Source of the DNA: Cryomorphaceae bacterium BACL29 MAG-121220-bin8
GTDB taxonomy: Bacteria; Bacteroidota; Bacteroidia; Flavobacteriales; Flavobacteriaceae
Reading direction: 5' to 3'
Assembly: GCA_905181705.1 (NCBI GenBank)
Contig: CAJIYP010000003.1
Coordinates: 793,810-857,809, forward strand
DNA length: 64,000 bases
Shown: positions 19,170 to 29,640 of the stretch, piece by piece
Position numbering within the stretch: the first letter of the stretch is position 1
Layout of the letters: each line of letters opens with the position of its first letter
The notes under the pieces: generated by a model
What the model was told of the DNA's origin: nothing
Seen by the model: only the letters and a program-made list of their open reading frames with translations
The model's database searches: none
Program-made: the position numbers and the translations under genes

Positions 19170-19233
19170 AAATTTTTTTAATTAGAAGAGATAAATTTAA
19201 TACCTTTCAGTTATAATACTAATAATTCTATAA

Positions 19234-19905
19234 ATGAAAAAATATATTCTTTTTACATTTCTTCTAACTTCATTGAGTATTTCATCTCAAAACGCTACAA
19301 TTGACAGTATAATAGAAGAGGTCACAAATAATTCGCAACTTGAGATACTTGCTCATGAACTTTTTGATTTAATCGGTCCTAGACTGGTGGGGACTCCTCA
19401 AATGAAAAATGCTCACGATTGGGCAGTAAAAAAATATGAGAAATGGGGGATGACTGCTAGACTTCACCAGTGGGGTGTTTGGAGAGGTTGGGAAAGAGGA
19501 ATTACACACATTGACATGTTAGAGCCAAGAATTAGAACTCTTGCTGGAAGACAATTAGCATGGAGCCCATCCACATCAAAAAGAGGGATTACCGCTGAGG
19601 TAACAAAAATTCCAGAAATAAAAGAAAAGGCTGAATTTGATCAATGGTTAAAAACTATAAAAGGAAAATTTGTTTTAGTTAGTCAAAATCAAATAACGGG
19701 GAGACCTGATTATCAATGGGAGGAATATGCAACTCCTGAATCTTTTGAAAAATTAAAAGAAGATAGAGATGAAGCATCTGAAAAATGGTTTTCAAATTTT
19801 AGTAAGACAGGATATGGATACAGAGACATCAACAAGGCTTTTGAAGATGCTGGAGCAGCTTGGTTTAATTTCAAGTTATTGGTCAAAAGCTTTTGGAGCG
19901 AATAA
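19234..19905 (+). CDS. M28 family peptidase, N-terminal part (frameshifted)
   Basis: Signal peptide; HELFDLIGPRLVGTPQMKNAHDW; continues in another frame after about 19860. Confidence 0.8.
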   Translation: MKKYILFTFLLTSLSISSQNATIDSIIEEVTNNSQLEILAHELFDLIGPRLVGTPQMKNAHDWAVKKYEKWGMTARLHQWGVWRGWERGITHIDMLEPRIRTLAGRQLAWSPSTSKRGITAEVTKIPEIKEKAEFDQWLKTIKGKFVLVSQNQITGRPDYQWEEYATPESFEKLKEDRDEASEKWFSNFSKTGYGYRDINKAFEDAGAAWFNFKLLVKSFWSE

Positions 19906-20794
19906 AATTTTTAGTGCAAGAACAGAAAAAATACCTAACGTAGATTTAAATCTTGAGGACTATACAATGTTGTACAGAATGGTTGAGAACGGAACAACAC
20001 CGAAAGTTAAGATTATTTCAACTTCAAAAGAACTTGGAGAGATGCCTACTTTTAATACTATTGCACAAATAAAAGGGGTTGAAAAACCAGATGAGTATGT
20101 TATACTTTCTGCACATTTTGACTCTTGGGATGGAGGACAAGGAACCACCGATAATGGTACAGGATCACTTGTTATGATGGAGGCAATGAGAATTCTTAAG
20201 AAATTTTACCCAAATCCAAAAAGAACTATTATGGTTGGTCATTGGGGAAGCGAGGAACAGGGTTTAAACGGTTCAAGGGCTTTTGTTGAAGATTATCCTG
20301 AAATTGTTGAAAATACTCAAGCAGTTTTTAACCAGGATAACGGAACCGGTAGAGTGGTTGATATTAATGGACAAGGTTTTTTAAATTCGTATGATTATTT
20401 ATCTGATTGGTTGTCTGAAGTTCCTCAAAATGTAAAAAAGCATATTGAAACAGAATTTCCAGGAAATCCAGGCGGTGGAGGAACTGATCACGCATCATTT
20501 GTAGCTGCAGGAGTGCCAGCATTTAATTTAAGTGCTTTGGACTGGGCATACTGGAATTATACTTGGCATACAAATTTGGATACTTATGATAAAATTGTTT
20601 TCGATGATTTAAAAAATAACGTTATTCTAACAGCAATCCTTGCATATAAAGCAAGTGAAGATGTAGATAAAGCATCAAGGGAGAGAAGAATAATGCCTGA
20701 AAGTACCGTTAACCCAAGAACTGGAAGAACGATGAGATCAAGAGGATGGCCCTCTGTCAGAAAGCCGAATCGAGACGGAACTTCATCTAGGTAA
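19769..20794 (+). CDS. M28 family peptidase, C-terminal part (frameshifted)
   Basis: SAHFDSWDGGQGTTDNGTG, GSEEQGLNGS zinc-peptidase motifs. Confidence 0.82.
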   Translation: MKHLKNGFQILVRQDMDTETSTRLLKMLEQLGLISSYWSKAFGANKIFSARTEKIPNVDLNLEDYTMLYRMVENGTTPKVKIISTSKELGEMPTFNTIAQIKGVEKPDEYVILSAHFDSWDGGQGTTDNGTGSLVMMEAMRILKKFYPNPKRTIMVGHWGSEEQGLNGSRAFVEDYPEIVENTQAVFNQDNGTGRVVDINGQGFLNSYDYLSDWLSEVPQNVKKHIETEFPGNPGGGGTDHASFVAAGVPAFNLSALDWAYWNYTWHTNLDTYDKIVFDDLKNNVILTAILAYKASEDVDKASRERRIMPESTVNPRTGRTMRSRGWPSVRKPNRDGTSSR

Positions 20795-20843
20795 AAGTAG
20801 AGTTAAATCTCCCGATTGGAGTTTTAACACCAGGTCTTTAGAA

Positions 20844-20933
20844 TTATAGCACGTAGCTATAAAGGAGTCTAATAACTACATAGCTTACAATAGCTATTAA
20901 AATTACTTTTCTGTTTTTAAGGTACCATTCCAT
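20844..20933 (-). CDS. possible 29-aa membrane peptide
   Basis: MEWYLKNRKVILIAIVSYVVIRLLYSYVL*. Confidence 0.25.
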   Translation of the reverse strand: MEWYLKNRKVILIAIVSYVVIRLLYSYVL

Positions 20934-20937
20934 AAAA

Positions 20938-21447
20938 TTATTTTTTTAAATTGTTGATTGCTTTTTGATGATGCTTAAAATGAAAATTAAAAAAATATAA
21001 TGTTAGCTTTAAGTTTATTCTTCCCATTAAGGGGTGTCTAAAAACAGCCTTTTGGTCTAACTTTTTTTCTTTTAATTCTTCCATTAAATTTTTAAAAGAT
21101 TCTCTGGATTCTTTCCAGTTTTTGTTAAGTTTAATAAGGTCTATTTTTTCTGGAAACGTAGTTGTAGTTAATGGCGCTTTTACCTTAATGCCAAGGTTTA
21201 ATAGCAACCTTAAGCACAAGGAAGATAAATGAACTACAGGAGACATTTCTTTAATAAAATCTGGGTATTTAGTTTTAGTTCTAATGTATTTCTCTGAGCT
21301 AGTTTCTGCTAACCAAGTATGGTATAGGTGCTCATTAATAGACCAATTACCGTTGTTTTTTTTGTTTAATATTTCATAGGGCACTCCCTCTAATTCCTTA
21401 AAAAAAAAGACTCTTTCTTTTTCTAAGCTTTCTAGCGTACTAATCAT
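20938..21447 (-). CDS. DinB-like family protein
   Basis: WSINEHLYHTWLAE, HPLMGRINLKLTLYFFNFHFKHHQKAI (DinB_2 pattern). Confidence 0.72.
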   Translation of the reverse strand: MISTLESLEKERVFFFKELEGVPYEILNKKNNGNWSINEHLYHTWLAETSSEKYIRTKTKYPDFIKEMSPVVHLSSLCLRLLLNLGIKVKAPLTTTTFPEKIDLIKLNKNWKESRESFKNLMEELKEKKLDQKAVFRHPLMGRINLKLTLYFFNFHFKHHQKAINNLKK

Positions 21448-22097
21448 AATAGGCTTTTAGCTAATTTAAGCATTACATCTGGATATATTCTGTGGTCTCC
21501 ATCGTACAGAGTTAGCTTATAGTCTAGTTTATATTGAGAAATAATATCTAAAAATTTAGCCTTCATTTCCTGGGTAATTAAATGGTCTTTTTCTCCCATT
21601 ACCAAATGGGTATTTATAGAATCCCATTTGGATTTATTCTTTTCTGTAAGTGTGTCTTTAGGAACATCCCCCGCCCATAATACTAAACTACTAACTTTCA
21701 TTTCGGATGAAAATATCCATCTGCAAGCAGTTGCTCCGCCTTGTGAAAACCCTAGAACATTTAAATTAAAATCACGATGCCCCACATCACTATAAATGGA
21801 TTCAATAATTGCATTTAAATATTGGATGTTTTCCTCTATGTCACTTTCCCTTTCCTCTTTAGTCATCCAGCTTGCACCAACCCTGTTGTAAGTACCATCA
21901 ATATAAAACCTGTTCAATGCTTCTGGAGCAATAATTAAAGTATTACCATTATCAAGGTTTTTAAATTTTTGAATAAAAAACTCGCTTAACATGGCATAAC
22001 CGTGCAGTACAATCCAAACATTTGAAATGTTTTTATTGGGATCTCCAATTTGATAGTAACGAGCTTTTTTTGAAACACTAATTGATTTCTTCAACAT
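21444..22097 (-). CDS. alpha/beta hydrolase (carboxylesterase/phospholipase-like)
   Basis: LHGYAMLSEFF, LGFSQGGATACRW. Confidence 0.8.
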   Translation of the reverse strand: MLKKSISVSKKARYYQIGDPNKNISNVWIVLHGYAMLSEFFIQKFKNLDNGNTLIIAPEALNRFYIDGTYNRVGASWMTKEERESDIEENIQYLNAIIESIYSDVGHRDFNLNVLGFSQGGATACRWIFSSEMKVSSLVLWAGDVPKDTLTEKNKSKWDSINTHLVMGEKDHLITQEMKAKFLDIISQYKLDYKLTLYDGDHRIYPDVMLKLAKSLL

Positions 22098-22180
22098 TTT
22101 TTTACTATTTTACTTTGTAAAATTAGCACATTATTCCAATCAAAATAATTATTTTTGAAATGATAAATTGATTTTATTGT

Positions 22181-22657
22181 ATGATAACATTAAGTGAAAT
22201 AGAAAAAGTTCAATCTAAGTGGGCAGAAAGTATAGTGCTCATAGGGTCATTAAAGTCAGATAAAAAAGCATGTGAGAAGGCTACTGATGAAATGCTTCAG
22301 GAACTTTATGCTTTTCAAGAAGGAGAGGTTTTGTTTAAGCCCACTAGAGTTTCCCAAAAACAATTTAGATTAGACCTTGAAGCAGCAAAATCTTATTTTA
22401 TTGGCGGCAACTCTAAACACCAAGAAGACAAGGGTTTTGCACTTCATCCGTGGAATTTTGTTAGCTTTGAGAACGCTGCAGTGATTCTAAAGGAAGATCA
22501 TGCAACTGCAATGGGAAATTATTTCTTCACCGATCCAAAAGGGAAACAGGTAAAAGTGGAATATAGTTTTGGTTATATTAAAGACAGTAATGGAGGTCTT
22601 AAAATAAATTTACATCACTCCTCGTTTCCATACAATGATGATGAACACTTTGATTAA
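22181..22657 (+). CDS. SnoaL/CaMKII-association-domain-like protein
   Basis: NTF2-fold-like pattern ending IKINLHHSSFPY. Confidence 0.5.
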   Translation: MITLSEIEKVQSKWAESIVLIGSLKSDKKACEKATDEMLQELYAFQEGEVLFKPTRVSQKQFRLDLEAAKSYFIGGNSKHQEDKGFALHPWNFVSFENAAVILKEDHATAMGNYFFTDPKGKQVKVEYSFGYIKDSNGGLKINLHHSSFPYNDDEHFD

Positions 22658-23126
22658 AATAGTATTTCTTTTTTCTTCTTTTTTATGTCTCTCACAAAAC
22701 GACATCGTTTCCAGCGGGGGAGAAGCTAGTTCTGAAAACGGTTCTTTTAGTTATAGTGTCGGTCAAATTCTAATATCACAAATAGACCCCCCTTCTAGCT
22801 CTTGGTCTGAGGAGGCAATAACTATAAACCATGGAGTTCAACAATTTTTTATTCCTAGATGTCAGAACAACGAAAACATAAAAATATCCGCTTCCCCGAA
22901 CCCCTCAAATGGACTTGTCAACGTTGAATTATCTAATTGGGATGATATTGAGGTGAATTTATCTGTGTATGATGTCTTGGGACGGTCCATTTTAAGCCAA
23001 TCTTTATCTAAAAACAAAACACAACTAAACCTGACAGAACTAAATTCAGGAATTTATTTAATTTCTATAAATAATGTTTGTGGTGGCGTAAGTACTTTCA
23101 AATTAATTATTAGCAATAATAAATAA
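22635..23126 (+). CDS. secreted protein with T9SS type A sorting domain
   Basis: Signal peptide; C-term ASPNPSNGLVNVEL...VYDVLGRSI...LNSGIYLISI. Confidence 0.82.
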   Translation: MMMNTLIKIVFLFSSFLCLSQNDIVSSGGEASSENGSFSYSVGQILISQIDPPSSSWSEEAITINHGVQQFFIPRCQNNENIKISASPNPSNGLVNVELSNWDDIEVNLSVYDVLGRSILSQSLSKNKTQLNLTELNSGIYLISINNVCGGVSTFKLIISNNK

Positions 23127-23193
23127 AAAAAGGAAAGAGTCATTTATTAAAAATTTTCAATAAAGATGCTATTAAGAATTTTATAGTAAATTT

Positions 23194-26100
23194 GTGCTCC
23201 TATTTTTATTTAAAAAATTAATGTATTTAAAAGATTTTAAATCTTGGGTTTTTTTAATGTTTATACTTTTTAGTATAAACAGTTATTCCCAGTCTCCTGA
23301 GAAATTCACTTACCAGTCCATTGTGAGAAATGCCGATGGGCTAGTTTTAAAGTCTTCAGATATAGGAATTAGAATCAGTGTTTTAAAAAACTCTAATAAT
23401 GGAGTTTCAGTTTATACGGAATCTCACACTACCTCTTCTAATAAAAATGGATTGGTGACCTTGCTTATAGGTGAAGGCACTAGCTCAGATAGTTTTTCTG
23501 CAATAGACTGGTCTACAGGACAATATTATCTAAAAGTAGAATTAGATCCTATGGGAGGAATAGACTATTCTATTGAACAGTCTTCCCAACTATTAAGTGT
23601 TCCTTACGCTCTTTACTCATCAAGAAGCTCCAACATAGATTTAACAAAAGACGTAAAAGGGATTCTCCCTGTTTTAGAGGGAGGAACGGGATCTACCACC
23701 GCACCTATGATCGCCTTAGTTACTGCTAATAATGCGCAAATGGCAAGAGATATTTTGGGGGTAGATGCAGCTGGGACTGGCGGAAGTAATGTTGTTTTGA
23801 CAGATGTTAAAGATAATTATTTAACTATTTCTGATTCCTCTGTAAATGCTAGTGATCAAGAAATAACAGCTGGTATCGTTCCGGTAACTCTTGGTGGAAC
23901 AGGGTCTGCTACAGCACCCATGGTTGGGGTAATTACCGCTGCAGATGCTGCAGCTGCTAGAACTGCCATTGGAGCAGGAACAATAGCAACTCAAAACAAA
24001 GATGCTGTGGATGTAGATGGAGGTGTTATTGACGGAACAGTTATTGGACGCAACGCTCCCTCTACAGGTGTATTTACCTCAGTAAACTCTGGACTTATTC
24101 AATCCGTTGGAGATACGGACATTATTATTAAAACAGGAAACGATACAACTGGGAACATTACTCTTGCCAATGGAGCAGATGGAAAGATACTGATTTCACC
24201 AAACGGAACTGGGAGTGTAGTGATAGACGACTTAACTTTTCCCTCTGCAGATGGATCTGCGAACCAAATCTTAAAAACCGATGGAAGTGGAATTCTTAGC
24301 TGGACAGATAACCTTTTTTATGTCGTAAAATTAGATTCTCTTTCAAAACTTTCAGTAGCAGATGGCAATATAATAGTTGGAGACGGAACAAATTTTGTTG
24401 TGGAGTCTGGCGCTACAGCCAGAACTTCTTTAGGTCTTGGAAGTGTAGCTACTCAAAACAAAGATGCTGTGGATGTAGATGGAGGTGCTATTGACGGAAC
24501 AGTTATTGGAGCAAGCGCTCCTTCTACAGGTATATTTACGTCAGTAAACTCTGGACTTATTCAATCCGTTGGAGATACGGACATTATTATTAAAACAGGA
24601 AACGATACAACTGGGAACATTACTCTTGCCAATGGAGCAGATGGAAAGATACTGATTTCACCAAACGGAACTGGGAGTGTAGTGATAGACGATTTAACTT
24701 TTCCCTCTGCAGATGGATCTGCGAACCAAATCTTAAAAACCGATGGAAGTGGAGTTCTTAGCTGGATAGATAACCTTGATTATAACGTAAAATTAGATTC
24801 TCTTTCAAAACTTTCAGTAGCAGATGGCAATATAATAGTTGGAGACGGAACAAATTTTGTTGTGGAGTCTGGCGCTACAGCCAGAACTTCTTTAGGTCTT
24901 GGAAGTGTAGCTACTCAAAACAAAGATGCTGTGGATGTGGATGGAGGTGCTATTGACGGAACAGTTATTGGAGCAAGCGCTCCTTCTACAGGTATATTTA
25001 CGTCAGTAAACTCTGGACTTATTCAATCCGTTGGAGATACGGACATTATTATTAAAACAGGAAACGATACAACTGGGAACATTACTCTTGCCAATGGAGC
25101 GGATGGAAAGATACTGATTTCACCAAATGGAACTGGGAGTGTAGTGATAGACGATTTAACTTTTCCCTCTGCAGATGGATCTGCGAACCAAATCTTAAAA
25201 ACCGATGGAAGTGGAGTTCTTAGCTGGATAGATAACCTTGATTATAACGTAAAATTAGATTCTCTTTCAAAACTTTCAGTAGCAGATGGCAATATAATAG
25301 TTGGAGACGGAACAAATTTTGTTGTGGAGTCTGGCGCTACAGCCAGAACTTCTTTAGGTCTTGGAAGTGTAGCTACTCAAAACAAAGATGCTGTGGACGT
25401 GGATGGAGGTGCTATTGACGGAACAGTTATTGGAGCAAGCGCTCCTTCTACAGGTATATTTACCTCAGTAAACTCTGGACTTATTCAATCCGTTGGAGAT
25501 ACGGACATTATTATTAAAACAGGAAATGTAACAACGGGAGATCTTACTATTTCAGATGGAGCGAACGGCAATATTAATATTACACCAAATGGAACAGGAA
25601 AGGTTATAGCAAAGAATACGGATTTAACAGGAACCACTAGTTTTGCTGGAACGGCTTTGACCATTAGTGCTGCTGAACTAAACATGTTAGATGGAGATAA
25701 TTCTCCTGCTGATATAACTCTTGCTAATGCGGATAGAATTATAGTTAATGACGATGGAATAATGAAACAAGTTGCTATACCATCGATTGGCGCATTTCTA
25801 ACAAGTTTAGTAAATATAGACGTGCTTACAGATGCTAAATCTGATGGAACAAACTTTACAGATGGTTTATCAATTGGCCATCCTATGACTGCATCAACAT
25901 TAAACGATGCAATAGGGAATATCGCAGTCGGTTTAACTGCTTTAGATGCTCTTACAGAAGGAGATTATAATGTTGCTGTTGGAGATGATGCATTAACGGC
26001 AAACACAACGGGAAATGAGAATACAGCGATTGGAGCCTATGCTTTAACGTCTAATGTGGATGGATTTTCTAATACAGCAGTTGGAGTGGAGGCTCTAGAA

Positions 26101-27453
26101 GCTAACGTATCGGGAGATTTAAACACAGCAATTGGATTAGAGGCTCTCGAGGCAAATGTATCTGGGAATAATAACACGGCTATAGGGTCAGATGCTTTAA
26201 AATTAAATGTTGATGGGGAGTTCAATGTAGCTGTTGGAAGTAAATCTCTTGCCGATAATACTACAACAGGAAATACAGCTATAGGATTTGAATCTTCAAA
26301 TAAAAACGTGGGCGGGGCATCCAATACGGCTGTAGGATTTCGATCTTCAAAATTTAATGTTACTGGAAGCAATAATACAGCTATTGGAGTCAGATCTATT
26401 TTAGGGGTTTCTACAAATTCTAACAGCGGAAATACTGCCGTGGGTTACGAGTCAGGAAAAAACATTACAACAGGTTCTGATAACGTAATGGTTGGATTAT
26501 CAGCAGGAAATAATATAACAACAGGAAATCAGAATGTGTTTATTGGAAAAACTGCTAGGGCAAGTGGAGCTGGAATAGATAATGAAATTGTAATAGGATC
26601 TGGAACTACTGGGCTTGGAACTAATAAAGCAGTAATAGGAAACGCTAGCATTACAGACGTTTATATGTCTCAAGATTCCGGGGCTACTGTTTACGCTTCC
26701 GGAATGGCTGTGGTTGATGAAAGCGACTTGACAATAGGAAATGTTGCGGGAGATTTGTATTTAAAAGTTTCCCCAAGTGCAACGGTTGGCAATGAGGATA
26801 TTAGAATTGTCAATAATGTTGGAACTGCCGAAGCTTCTGTACAAGTTACTTCCATAGCTGGAGGAATAGACATGGATGCTGCTGCTGCTAAAGATATTAA
26901 TATTGCTGGAGGACAGGTTGCTCTTGTGTCAAAAGACGAGGGAAATTCCGCTATCTCATTACTAACAAATGTAGGAACAAGCGAAACCATTACTATTACT
27001 AATACACAAGGGACAGGTGCATCGGCAGTCAACATTACTTCTTCGGCAGGAGGGGTTGCAATAAACTCTTCTTCAACGACCGTAAGTGGAGCTTTATCGG
27101 TTGCCGGAAACCTTTCTAGTACATCCGGAAACATTGCAGGCTTTGACGCTACTCTTAATGCAGTAACTTCCTTTTCTTCCAATAATTATACACTTGTTGC
27201 TTCTGATAACGGAAAAGTAATAACACTAGACAACGGAACAACAGCCTCTACATTAACTATTCCAACTGGATTAGGAGATGGATTTAATTGCCTTATTGTA
27301 CAGAAAGCAAATCACGATACTACTATAACTGCTGGATCGGGAGTAACTCTTTTCAACAGAAGCACTCAGGTTATCACAGCAGGAAGATATGCCATTGTTA
27401 CTTTAGTAAACATTGGGTCTGAAAATTATATTTTATCTGGAGACACTAAATAA
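23194..27453 (+). CDS. large tail-fibre/YadA-head-like surface protein with internal tandem repeats
   Basis: 1419 aa; KFTYQSIVRNADG...LLSVPYALYS N-term; 154-aa repeats; NTAIGxxAL head repeats. Confidence 0.8.
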   Translation: MLLFLFKKLMYLKDFKSWVFLMFILFSINSYSQSPEKFTYQSIVRNADGLVLKSSDIGIRISVLKNSNNGVSVYTESHTTSSNKNGLVTLLIGEGTSSDSFSAIDWSTGQYYLKVELDPMGGIDYSIEQSSQLLSVPYALYSSRSSNIDLTKDVKGILPVLEGGTGSTTAPMIALVTANNAQMARDILGVDAAGTGGSNVVLTDVKDNYLTISDSSVNASDQEITAGIVPVTLGGTGSATAPMVGVITAADAAAARTAIGAGTIATQNKDAVDVDGGVIDGTVIGRNAPSTGVFTSVNSGLIQSVGDTDIIIKTGNDTTGNITLANGADGKILISPNGTGSVVIDDLTFPSADGSANQILKTDGSGILSWTDNLFYVVKLDSLSKLSVADGNIIVGDGTNFVVESGATARTSLGLGSVATQNKDAVDVDGGAIDGTVIGASAPSTGIFTSVNSGLIQSVGDTDIIIKTGNDTTGNITLANGADGKILISPNGTGSVVIDDLTFPSADGSANQILKTDGSGVLSWIDNLDYNVKLDSLSKLSVADGNIIVGDGTNFVVESGATARTSLGLGSVATQNKDAVDVDGGAIDGTVIGASAPSTGIFTSVNSGLIQSVGDTDIIIKTGNDTTGNITLANGADGKILISPNGTGSVVIDDLTFPSADGSANQILKTDGSGVLSWIDNLDYNVKLDSLSKLSVADGNIIVGDGTNFVVESGATARTSLGLGSVATQNKDAVDVDGGAIDGTVIGASAPSTGIFTSVNSGLIQSVGDTDIIIKTGNVTTGDLTISDGANGNINITPNGTGKVIAKNTDLTGTTSFAGTALTISAAELNMLDGDNSPADITLANADRIIVNDDGIMKQVAIPSIGAFLTSLVNIDVLTDAKSDGTNFTDGLSIGHPMTASTLNDAIGNIAVGLTALDALTEGDYNVAVGDDALTANTTGNENTAIGAYALTSNVDGFSNTAVGVEALEANVSGDLNTAIGLEALEANVSGNNNTAIGSDALKLNVDGEFNVAVGSKSLADNTTTGNTAIGFESSNKNVGGASNTAVGFRSSKFNVTGSNNTAIGVRSILGVSTNSNSGNTAVGYESGKNITTGSDNVMVGLSAGNNITTGNQNVFIGKTARASGAGIDNEIVIGSGTTGLGTNKAVIGNASITDVYMSQDSGATVYASGMAVVDESDLTIGNVAGDLYLKVSPSATVGNEDIRIVNNVGTAEASVQVTSIAGGIDMDAAAAKDINIAGGQVALVSKDEGNSAISLLTNVGTSETITITNTQGTGASAVNITSSAGGVAINSSSTTVSGALSVAGNLSSTSGNIAGFDATLNAVTSFSSNNYTLVASDNGKVITLDNGTTASTLTIPTGLGDGFNCLIVQKANHDTTITAGSGVTLFNRSTQVITAGRYAIVTLVNIGSENYILSGDTK
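23991..25520 (+). repeat. 462-bp tandem repeats (three full plus one partial)
   Basis: tcaaaacaaagatgctgtgg at 23991, 24453, 24915, 25377; constant 462-bp spacing and near identity. Confidence 0.92.
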
Positions 27454-28400
27454 TGAAGTATTTATTTCTAATTCTGTTTACTGTTAGCTTAAATGCTCAA
27501 ATACTCCCTTCTCAACAGGCTACGCATTATAAAAAAAATTCTGCAGCAGCAGGATCTAAGACTCTTTAATAATTGTGCGAAATACAGGTTATGACGGTCC
27601 ATCTCAGTCCGATTGCAATAGCTTAGCTTCTAGTGATTTAAATGGAGAGGTACTGTAACAAGGTGAATTCAGTACTGGACGTACCAGCACAGGGACTTAT
27701 ACAATTACAGCAATAGGTGCTACTGCGGGAAATCTAATGACCTACCAGACAGTTGGGTTTCTCTCTCAGATAACAGGTGATTTCTCTCTCAATCAAGGAG
27801 ATGTTGTAAAATTCTTGTTGGCAGAAGGGTGGATGCAGTTAATACTAGGAACTTTACGTTGGGGCGTGGCGGCGGAACATTTGTACTAAAAATGACAATC
27901 AATATTGGTGATTGCTGGAGGAACTGGAGTGCTCATTTTTGATAGCGTCTAGTTGGATGGACCGATTTGATAAAGCGCAATGTCTTACATAGCGGACAAT
28001 GCAGGGGCTTCAGGATTTTAATAGGAACAAATGGAGGTGGAGGGTCCGGTGGTATGGAGGTGCGCTGCAGGATATTCAGGAAATGGACCACGGGAAATAG
28101 TAAGAGTAAGCTAATTCAGGAATGCCTATCCTCTGATTCCTCAATCTTTTTTAAATGGAGGTGCTGGAGATGTCATATGGTGGAGGTTTTGGAGGAGCGG
28201 AGGATACAAATATTGGCGGCGGCGGTGGTGGTATAGTGGAGGAGCAGGTCGTTCAGAAATCCTTATATAGCGTGGTGGTGGGTCAAAAATAACGGCTCAA
28301 ATCAGACTATATTAGGATCAGCCATGACACTAATACGACCATGTCAGACGGTTCAGTAACCATTACTTGGTATTTACTTGAACTTATATTATTTTTTTAA
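27452..28400 (+). pseudogene. degraded glycine-rich secreted protein
   Basis: ATG + signal peptide MKYLFLILFTVSLNAQ, then coding-like segments in alternating frames (TSTGTYTITAIGATAGNLMTYQTVGF; GDFSLNQGDVVK; Gly-rich; TNTTMSDGSVTITW). Confidence 0.6.
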
Positions 28401-28469
28401 ATGATTTTATCTCCTTTATAAAGGGAGACTAATAAATAAGCCTTAAATTTAAATAATAAATTAAAAAAC

Positions 28470-28661
28470 ATGGAAACTTATTCGTGCAAGAAATGTGGAA
28501 TGTCTGTCAATGCTCAATGTGGAAAATGTGACGTTGCCTTAGTAAACGGACACATTAGCTTAGAGGATGGAACTCAAGTTCAAGTCTCAAAATGCCCTTC
28601 TTGTGAAGGGAAAATTAAATCTCCTTTGTGCTGTGGAGAAGACATGAGCTGTGCAGCTTAG
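28470..28661 (+). CDS. small zinc-ribbon protein
   Basis: CKKCGM...CGKC...CPSCEGKI...CCGEDMSC. Confidence 0.7.
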   Translation: METYSCKKCGMSVNAQCGKCDVALVNGHISLEDGTQVQVSKCPSCEGKIKSPLCCGEDMSCAA

Positions 28662-28665
28662 ACCT

Positions 28666-29640
28666 TTATAATTGGAAGGTCATGCCCATCTGAGCAACTT
28701 GAAACCCTTTAGCTTTAATTGATTTATAAGCTTCAGAGTCTTTGTTGTTTGCCGGATTAGTATGGTTTAGATGAATAAAATATATTTTATTTTTGTCCGA
28801 CTCTTCAAGTCCCTTAAAAAGTTCTAAACTTTCAATGATAAAAGGATGTGGAATTTGTGAGATGTCCCGGTTATTAACCTCATTGCCATCATAAAAAGTA
28901 CCATCTAAAAAAGCATAATCTACCTGGGAAATAAGAGACTCTATGGACTTTTCCCATTTACTCCATTTGTCAATATCGGGAATAAACAAAGCTTTCTTTT
29001 TTGGTCCAATAATTTTGTATCCTACCGTTTCAGAGTATTCGTCTCTATGAGGAACCTTAAGAGGAACTATAGTTAAGTTTTCAGTTAATTTCTCTTCTTT
29101 TTCATTAAATAATTCTCTTAATTCGATGTTTTCTAATTTGACTAGCTGATCCCAAGGTCCATTATTGGAAATAAACTGGGTCATCTTGGGCATTAAATAC
29201 AAGGGGGTTTTTGAAGTATTTGCCACTTCTTTTCCTAAATTAATAAGTCCAGAATAGTGGCCTATATGAGCATGGGTAATAAAAATACCGTCTAGTTTAC
29301 TGGATTTATTTTTAAGAAGTTCGTTTAGCTGGATAGAAATATCTGGGGAAGCTTCGATTAGATAGTTTTTATTTTCTTTGGAATCTAAAACTCCCAAACT
29401 AACTACTCTTTTTTTTGAAAATCCTTTTTCAAAATAGTCTTTGCAGCAAGATTTTACACATCCTAGGTGGGGCATTCCCCCATCCTGCATGGTCCCCAGT
29501 ATTTTTATTTCTACTGTTTTTTGAATGGATTCAAAAGACTTGGCTTCTTTTTGTTTGCAGCTAAAAAAAAGTAATGAAATAGATAGAAAAAGGAATATTT
29601 TTTTTTTATTTAAATAACTCCGCACTGCCAAACTAATCAA
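28666..29640 (-). CDS. MBL-fold metallohydrolase (PqqB-like)
   Basis: ILGTMQDGGMPHLGC, ITHAHIGHYSGL, DGTFYDG. Confidence 0.8.
   Translation of the reverse strand: MISLAVRSYLNKKKIFLFLSISLLFFSCKQKEAKSFESIQKTVEIKILGTMQDGGMPHLGCVKSCCKDYFEKGFSKKRVVSLGVLDSKENKNYLIEASPDISIQLNELLKNKSSKLDGIFITHAHIGHYSGLINLGKEVANTSKTPLYLMPKMTQFISNNGPWDQLVKLENIELRELFNEKEEKLTENLTIVPLKVPHRDEYSETVGYKIIGPKKKALFIPDIDKWSKWEKSIESLISQVDYAFLDGTFYDGNEVNNRDISQIPHPFIIESLELFKGLEESDKNKIYFIHLNHTNPANNKDSEAYKSIKAKGFQVAQMGMTFQL

Noticed and set aside
25485-27182. Long antisense ORFs (66-163 aa) inside the + strand fibre gene
   Set aside because: Shadow ORFs caused by repetitive, stop-poor coding sequence on the opposite strand; no plausible protein features.
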